A stretch of 64,000 nucleotides of DNA from Heliopora coerulea (Eukaryota > Cnidaria > Anthozoa > Scleralcyonacea > Helioporidae), in NCBI GenBank assembly GCA_030142905.1, contig JASJOG010000027.1:620001-684000 (forward strand), read 5' to 3'. Below, in pieces: positions 57,463 through 64,000 of the stretch. The notes under the pieces are model-generated. The model worked only from the letters and a program-made list of their open reading frames with translations. It had not been told where the DNA came from and did no database searches. The stretch's first letter is position 1. The number at the start of each line of letters is the position of its first letter. The position numbers and the translations under genes are program-made.

Positions 57463-57892
57463 TAACAACATACGCCAGCGCAGCGAGGACTTCACGGTCA
57501 ACTGAACTCTTTATACTTCCCTGGTACAGAGTAGTTAACAAACCATGAAGTACCTATTGCGCTTGCGTATGTCGTCATGATCATGCTTATGTCAAACGTG
57601 TGAACCAGAGTTAATAACGCAAATGAACCAAGGAAAACAAATTATCCAAACATACCTGATAGGCTAAATGACCTACACAAGTCAAATGATTTAAACAAAT
57701 CTGGCAAGCCGAATGATGTAAACAAAATGACCCAAACTAACCTGACAAGTTACAAGACCTGAATAAATTTTCTTTCTTTGCGCCCACGGTACTGCAGACA
57801 AAAAATGCAACCGATTGCAACAGTTATTTGTGACGTCGTGCCCGACGTACGTTTGGTACCATAGCTATATTATGGTTTTAACCATTTAATAG

Positions 57893-58045
57893 AGCTACAG
57901 CATGAAAACATGTCATAGTTCTGAAGGTACTGAAGGTCACACCGCAATCAAATGCCATACCCTAAAGGAAATTCCACATAATATCACATGAGTCATTTCA
58001 TACATGTGATAAAGTGATTACATGTGAGAAGATTAAAAACGTATT
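57893..58045 (+). repeat. TTCACATGTGA-rich interspersed repeat, copy 2
   Basis: This runs from AGCTACAGCATGAAAACATG to TGATTACATGTGAGAAGATTAAA, in the same order as 51155-51305. Further TTTCACAT motifs continue to 58140. The X segments at 18190-18400 and 35190-35400 carry a related motif cluster. Confidence 0.6.
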
Positions 58046-58350
58046 ACAACTTAACATGTGGAATTTTTTTTTTGATGTGGTTTTTCATTTGTTTATGTTT
58101 TCCCATGTTCAAGTTTCACATCTAATTTGATTTCACATGTTTTAAACTATTAGACCTTTTTCACTAACAATTTTGTCAACAGAAATCTACGAACAAAGGT
58201 ACAGCCAGATCGATAGTCAAATTTAGGGTTTCTGTCCTAATCTTTATTACAAATGGAATATATAACCATATATAACCAGATGAAAAATAAGCAAATATTA
58301 TTCTGGCAGCAGTCAGGTCATAACTTAAACTAGGGCTCCCCAATATTATA

Positions 58351-58490
58351 AACTTGATCTCCACTGGGCGGAATTTTCTGCGCGTACAAAATTTTTTCCT
58401 TGTGTTTTCTAATTAATCGTACTTGAAAGTTCCAATGACAGAGAGAAAATTTCGTCCGCGCGAAAAATTTCGCCCAGTGGAAATCAAGCC
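58351..58490. mobile_element. Short MITE, about 25-bp inverted ends
   Basis: AACTTGATCTCCACTGGGCG at 58351 pairs with CGCCCAGTGGAAATCAAGCC ending at 58490. The GATYTCCACTGGGCG core resembles the nested elements at 57151-57462. The right flank is TTA. The left flank (TATA) does not match cleanly. Confidence 0.68.
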
Positions 58491-59172
58491 TTAATCAAAA
58501 CAAAAAAAATCAGGCTGTGCGCGCGGAAATCTGCCCGAAGGCAAATCGCGCCAATCGCTGTATGACACAGTAGGGAACTGGCACGAACTTCTGTTCAAAA
58601 AAAAATCGTCAGAAGTGGTCTTTCGTTCACTGATATTAATTTTATGGTTGAAGTAGCTTTAATCGTCCTATTTTGGGAGAACATCATGCGATTGCTTAAG
58701 TTAAAAGGCTCGGATATGGAAAAGTTTATTATGGCGGAAAATGCGGTGTTTTGGTGACTTCTGTGGAATGATAACTTTGCTACGATGGTATTGAACGTTC
58801 CAGACTTGTCCTCGGTTTGAGATTCAGGTATATTTAATGTAATATAGATCCGGTGATATCTATAGATTTGTGTAGAAATTGGGTTAGGTAATTTACATAT
58901 ATCGTGATGGAAGTTTACTCAATATGTTGAGTTAACCTTTCTTATTTTGCCTCTCATGTGCTCTAATTTTGCGATGTTGTGGTCCTAGGCGTTATCAGTG
59001 GCAGATATTTTTATAATTTTATTCTTTTTTATGTAATTTTTCGTATATATTGAATGTCGTTTGGCATACAAGGCTCCTAATGATAACAAATTTCTTGTAA
59101 GCTGGAAGGACAACCCTGTTTTAAATAAAAACATCAATATATGTTTTTCGTGCATTCGTGGAGAATTAATAT

Positions 59173-59350
59173 CAGGGATGGCGGAGAGGAATTACGATTA
59201 GGGGGGGGGGGCTTGAGATAAAAATACAGCATTTTGTATGCTTCTCTGGGCAATTGCACAACAAGTGTTTTAAAGCGTAGTTGTTTCAACATTACATTTG
59301 GAAAAAGGGGGGCTACAGCACCTGCAGCCCCCCCGGCTCCGCCGTCCCTG
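59173..59350. mobile_element. Short inverted-repeat element flanked by AATAT
   Basis: CAGGGATGGCGGAG at 59173 is mirrored by CTCCGCCGTCCCTG ending at 59350, with one mismatch. The direct flanks AATAT are at 59168-59172 and 59351-59355. A G run (59202-59211) and C run (59328-59334) also oppose each other. The CAGGG-type end suggests hAT, but an 8-bp duplication is not seen. Confidence 0.7.
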
Positions 59351-59355
59351 AATAT

Positions 59356-62300
59356 GAGCAGTAAAGGGACATCCAGCACTACGTGTGTACATTTTTGTCC
59401 ACGGCTTCAGATTTATAGTCCGATAGTTTCGATTATTCCTTTGGAGATTTCATCGACAAAAGACAAACAGGAGTTGATAATTTCTTGATTTTTGGCTGAG
59501 AAGTTGACCTATCTACGAAAATGTCTCAGTCACTCGCTCAAGGACTTGAAAGTTAAATAACAACTGTCAGTTCTCCATTCCTACGTTCTATTGAATGTTT
59601 AGTTCAAGGTTCAAATTCAAATTTCTCGCTCTCACTAAAGCAAGTTTGTACTTTTTTCTCTTTTCAAATAAATACATTCTCCTTTACCGCCATATTTGTT
59701 CGGTTCCAGGTATGGTTTTTCCCTCTCATTTAGTCGTGACCAGTCCTCGCTCCACACATTGAATCGGATTTACATCAATTTCACCCTTCATGTAATTTTA
59801 GAAATAAGCCCATTGATTTTTTTATGGACCTTGATATATTTAGCAGATTGTTGTGATAGTATTCATCCCGCAAAAAAGTCGATTTGATGTTAATTTTTGG
59901 CTCATTATGGTAAGCCTGAGCTTCAAAATTTCATGGGGAAGCACTGGAAATTCTTTGAAATCTTCAATCACTCATAAACATTAGCACACGGTGTGCTAGT
60001 ACCAAGTCTCCTGGTTGATTGTGTGATACAAGAATGTCCGTACCTGACACTCTGGTCATTAAAGTTTTAATTTTCATAGTTATTCACTATTAACAGGGTA
60101 AAAATTTTTTTTCTTGAAAGAGTAAAGCACATGCCCCCCTTCCTAGTTCTTCCCCCTGCTTGCACAATCCCTGAATATTTACAAATCATGTATAAAAGTA
60201 TAAATGTAATCAATTAAGGAATACAAAATGGTTATATACACATATAATTAATATTATGCAGAAAAACCATAAGAAATGTACAATTTCTAACTTCTATAAT
60301 AATACCATGACAGTTTTGGGAGAAGAAAGCAATAATCTGTTTTCTCCAGTCCTCCCAATTTGAAGGTTACAAGTTCAAAATAATGTCACGAAGATGTTAC
60401 ATTTAAAAAGTACAGTTAACTGAACAGCTATGAAATGGCTTCAGCATGGTTTGACCAAGGAACAAGAGCAGATAATGTAATAAACCAATCAGCGTGTTTG
60501 TTTACAATTACATTGATGGGGAGCACCAATCAGACTGCTCAATTTTACCAACATGTCTGAATTTACATGGACATCACTGGGAAAAACTATACCTCAGAAA
60601 AAGCCTTCCGTGCACGCGAATTTTGCATTTTCAAAGAGAAAACGAACTGATTCAGAAAGTGTATGAATTTTTCTTCAAATCTGTCATGGTGATATGTAAT
60701 GGGATTCCTTGACAAGAAAAAGATCAGCTTTCGAATCAGGAGTTATGAAATGCTCGTGACCGAGTTCATGTTTCACGTTGTCTGTGTGAACAAGCCAACA
60801 TAAATTTATTATTCTGTACAGGTTTTGATACCCCAGAGCTTTCAAGGCTCTCCCTATCTCATAAATATATCACAAAGAACCTTATAAAATAACTAAGGTG
60901 GTACTTTTCGTCATTATTGACGTCTAGTTTTCGTTCCATTCATCCCCAGCCACGAACGGCGGGGAAATGTTAAAATAGTTCAGTTTTTCTAAATGTAATT
61001 TGGGTATGGTTACAAAAGCAAATAATTAAAATAATTCTGTCCCTTTTTTAAATCTCGAATGAACATAAAGTATTACCTTTCCCTAATATTCTCACAAAAA
61101 GATCAGATAGCTTAGTACATGTCCTCTTATTTAGAAATCAATTGTGTTCACATGTTCAAAAGAAACCATCTGTAGCCTCATTTGAACACGTCAATTGCAA
61201 CCACACAATAGCCAAAATCAATCAATACTTTTCTTACTTTAAATGTTTGCAAAGCTCAGAGATGGACCCACATGAATTTGTAAAAAATTGTTTTAAAGCT
61301 GGTGCACAGATAATCAACAAAAATTAGGGTCACAGTTGTGAAAGACATCATGATATACTCATATACACAAAGACCAAACTGGTTTCATGTAGCATTATCC
61401 AGGACACTACAATCCTGACATCCTTCAGAAATTTGGGAATTGCAGCAGATCCCCACATTAAAGCTGCATCAGTATCAGCAGCAGCCATAAAGGCATGTCC
61501 CCATCTTGCTGGAGGTTATTCATGAAGATTGCACCTTTGAAACTTAAGGGATCACACTTTGTCTGTTTTCAGTCACTGTCCAAATGCAATAATTACAATC
61601 TGTATTGCAAGTATTTATTACATTGCTGGGTAATGTTATGGTGCACCACAGGCATCATTATTATGTGGACATTCTGGTTGTACTTTTACTTCAATTTATC
61701 AGCACAAAAATAGTAATCTAACATCCCAACCTATGCTACATTCTAAAATAGTCTTTGATGAACATCTTGTGGATAATTTCCTCTCCTTTTCACGAGGAAG
61801 TACAAAGGAAACTGATAGAGCTGGTTGGATAACAGGTAAATGCCTGCTAGCATGACCTGCACTAATTTTAATGGACATTTGTGCCACTTAAAACTTGAAT
61901 TAATAGCAGGAAAAGTATTAAAAATTTGAAATTTAAGGCTGCTAAGTTACTTCAGGTTATCCAACAATAATTTTAGACAGGGCCTGTTGAATTGCTCGGG
62001 ATTGCTGAACACCTCTAAGACCGACTCATCAAGGTGTAAACTTCCCAATGTTTCTAGTGAAGAGATTGTTACAAAAAAAGTTCTGTCACTCGGATTTATA
62101 TCAGTAAAAACCCCTTCATACCCATAAATATTAAGTGCATCAAAATTCAAAAGTGTATCTAATATGATGATGTCAATCAACAGGACCTCTCACACTAGAG
62201 AGAGCTGGAGTTGAGTTTGCCTGCAGTTTGCCGTTATTTGCTTATTACTCTAATGGATTTGTCTCACTCTTTGACGACGTATTTTCTGGTTGGAACTGAT

Positions 62301-62689
62301 TTCTAAAAGTCTCTGACTTTTGTTAATGCGTCCCAGTGATAGCTTCATTTAAAAAGGCCGTGCGAGTTCACCAGTGGATATGCCGGGCAAGATCAGTACT
62401 AAATTTCAAAAACTGTCGCAATTACCTTGAGTAGAACTAAAAGTCCATTGTGGCGGATCTTTCGAGGATGCGGACATTCTTTCATCCTGACATGCAACTT
62501 ATGGATGTCAGTATTATCGAAGTTGCCATGTCATCCCAGAATTTAAGGTTAAACACCCAGGGAGACTAGTGAACGACCCCAGCTTGAAGTAATAGCATTT
62601 ATGAAAACTACAATGAAGAGAAGAGTGACAATGATGACAACGACGATGCACGAGGGAAGGTCTCGAGCTGATGGACGACTTCGATGAAT
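59356..62689. other. Unassigned region, no gene recognised
   Basis: The region is AT-rich with only short frames. The most coding-like is minus-strand 61947-62180 (77 codons, with YGYEGVFTDINPSDRTFFVT), which could be a terminal exon or a decayed fragment. CAATCCCTGAATAT near 60168 echoes the right end of the element at 59350. Confidence 0.35.
61947..62180 (-). CDS. Unrecognised 77-codon coding-like frame
   Basis: The composition is protein-like, without low-complexity bias (SSLETLGSLHLDESVLEVFS). It is open upstream for only a few codons past the first ATG. There are no motifs or homology I can name. It could be an exon of a gene I cannot resolve, or chance. Confidence 0.18.
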   Translation of the reverse strand: MIDIIILDTLLNFDALNIYGYEGVFTDINPSDRTFFVTISSLETLGSLHLDESVLEVFSNPEQFNRPCLKLLLDNLK

Positions 62690-64000
62690 TTGCAGGCGAA
62701 TAAAGAGTTTCTTGTTTTATTTATTATCTTTTTTATTAAAACTTTATTTCATGAGGGTAAAAACACTTTAGAGCCAAAGGCAGAAAAACTTGTGGCCCTC
62801 AAAGCTAGAATATTACATAAACATAATGCCATAACTAAACTAAGCAAAGACAAAACAATTAAAATCAAGAAAGGTTAAAATGATCAGCATCTATATATTT
62901 TTCTGCTAAAAATATACGATAACGTTTCTTAAAAGTGTTAATATTAGAGCTTGATCTAATGGTCGTGGGAATAATGTTCCACAACTTTATTGCTGATACT
63001 GCAAACGATTTTCCATCTTCTGAATTTTGGACAGACAAAAGTTATATTACCATATCTTGAACTACACCGCTTAGATATATCTCTCACTCTTGTGAATTTA
63101 TTAACTAGATAATCAGGAGCTAAGCCGTTCATAATTTTAAAAACCATGCAGCATGTGTTTAATTTAAGTTTATCGTCAAATGGTAACCAATTCAGTTTAT
63201 TAAACAGGGTGACAGTTCTCTCATCTCGTATTCTAGTATTCAAAATTAATCGCGCTGGTCTCTTTTGAAATTTGAATACTCTACGTAGGTTTTCTTTACT
63301 TGTCGAAGACCAGATCAGCCCACCATAAATAAATACGGGCTTGAATATTGCATTATAAAATTGGTTTCGTTCCTTCAACGGTATATAATGACATATTGAT
63401 CGCAGAAGCCCAATCCTTTTGGACAATTTTTTACATATCATATCAATACGATCATTAAAGTTTAGTTCTTCATCAAATATAACTCCAAGTAGTTTGTAAC
63501 TACGTTCCTGTTGTAAATATTCGCCGGTTTCTGTTACAATGTCCAATGTTTGGTCTTCAGGAGAAAGTTTGCCTTTCAATCTCTTTCCAGTGATAAGCAT
63601 TGTTTTTGTTCTACCCGTGTTTAATTGAAGGCGATTGTTCTCTGACCAGTATTCAAGTTCTCCTATACAGGTGTTGAGATTACCACGTAAACTCTTTAAA
63701 TCCTGCCAAGGAGAGGAGGTACTAATCGTAGTATCATCAGCAAAAATATCAGCTATTGCTGGAGATGATATCGATTCTGAGAGGTCGTTTATAAATATCA
63801 AAAATAATAAAGGGGCAAGAACAGAGCCTTGGGGTACTCCATGAGTTAAAAACTGGGTGGAGGAGAGTTTATTGCTTATGGAGGTATATTGTTTGCGCAA
63901 AGTGAGATACGAAGTCACCAGCTTCAGGCTAATATCTTCCAATCCGTAAATACGTAGTTAACTAATTAATACCTTATGATCTACAAGATCAAAGGTTTTC
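62690..64000 (-). mobile_element. CR1/L2-like retroelement, 3' part, runs off the window
   Basis: Reading leftward from the window edge, the RT starts at TFDLVDHKVLIS and has one TAA near 63957. It continues through HGVPQGSVLAPLLFLIFIND, IFADDTTIS and a long intact thumb region. A frame change near 63008 leads to the family C-terminus (FAVSAIKLWNIIPTTIRSSS). A 3' UTR with AATAAAG motifs runs to about 62690. It is a different lineage from the elements at 35621, 40412 and 44099. Upstream parts lie beyond 64000. Confidence 0.87.

Larger units (their letters stand above)
57117..57608. mobile_element. Outer MITE of a three-level nest
   Basis: CTGGTTCACACGCGTGACAT at 57117 is mirrored by the complement of ATGTCAAACGTGTGAACCAG ending at 57608, a 23-bp inverted repeat with two mismatches. 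TTAA occurs just outside both ends (57111 and 57610), which would fit a TTAA- or TWA-duplicating element, but the exact edge is ambiguous. After subtracting the inner elements it is only about 175 bp. Confidence 0.78.
56390..57770. repeat. ~170-bp degenerate satellite, G-poor strand
   Basis: Units are marked by CCAAACAAAACTGANAARCTAGGAAACCRTAAA at 56431, 56604 and 56770, with a weaker unit near 56936. Spacings are 173, 166 and 166 bp. Each unit also contains CATAACGACAAAAATAAACC and GTATTATCCAA. The array resumes after 57609 (TTATCCAAACATACCTGATAGGC), so the nested elements at 57117-57608 landed inside it. Confidence 0.82.

Overview
This is an AT-rich eukaryotic window dominated by transposable elements. 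The animal looks like a cnidarian, most likely an anthozoan (coral or anemone). That is inferred from the type II phosphate transporter, the CR1/L2-like and R4/Dong-like retroelements, the ZMYM1-like hAT element and an intronless RING/kelch gene; nothing in the sequence fixes the species.

Two host loci can be read. The first is a four-exon, minus-strand SLC34-type sodium/phosphate cotransporter. Exon 1 is 14238-14276, exon 2 13988-14156, exon 3 12987-13259 and exon 4 4696-5951. All splice junctions are canonical and in phase, and they predict a protein of 578 residues. The second is an intronless minus-strand RING / TRAF-type zinc finger / coiled coil / kelch gene at 52956-54495, broken by two single-base frame changes.

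The main structure is a tandem triplication of the 5' end of the transporter gene. A unit of about 9 kb starts inside intron 2 at 13635 and holds exons 2 and 1 plus about 8.4 kb of upstream DNA. It recurs from 22693 and, truncated, from 39356. The extra first exons have decayed: copy B keeps exon 1 but has a 2-bp deletion in exon 2, and copy C has lost the start codon and carries two stops. Comparing the copies exposes later insertions as clean presence/absence differences with target-site duplications: a 5'-truncated CR1-like element at 35621-36802 and another at 40412-43081. A complete 4.2-kb hAT element (25382-29579) and a decayed CR1-like element (29588-33590) lie in unit 2. A (TAA)n tract in each unit has caught restriction-endonuclease-type retroelement pieces or an unidentified insert.

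Region by region: 1-3022 has no gene but a simple repeat; 3025-3593 is an inverted-repeat element; 4696-14276 is the transporter gene with foldback and MITE-like elements in its 7-kb intron; 13635-44098 is the tandem array; 44099-47540 is a nearly full-length CR1/L2-like retroelement with an SGNH-esterase ORF1; 47541-52955 is mostly unassigned, with a tRNA-derived SINE and a MITE; 52956-54495 is the RING-kelch locus; 56390-57770 is a ~170-bp satellite holding three concentrically nested inverted-repeat elements; 57890-59350 holds more MITE-like elements; 62690-64000 is the end of another CR1-like retroelement running off the window.
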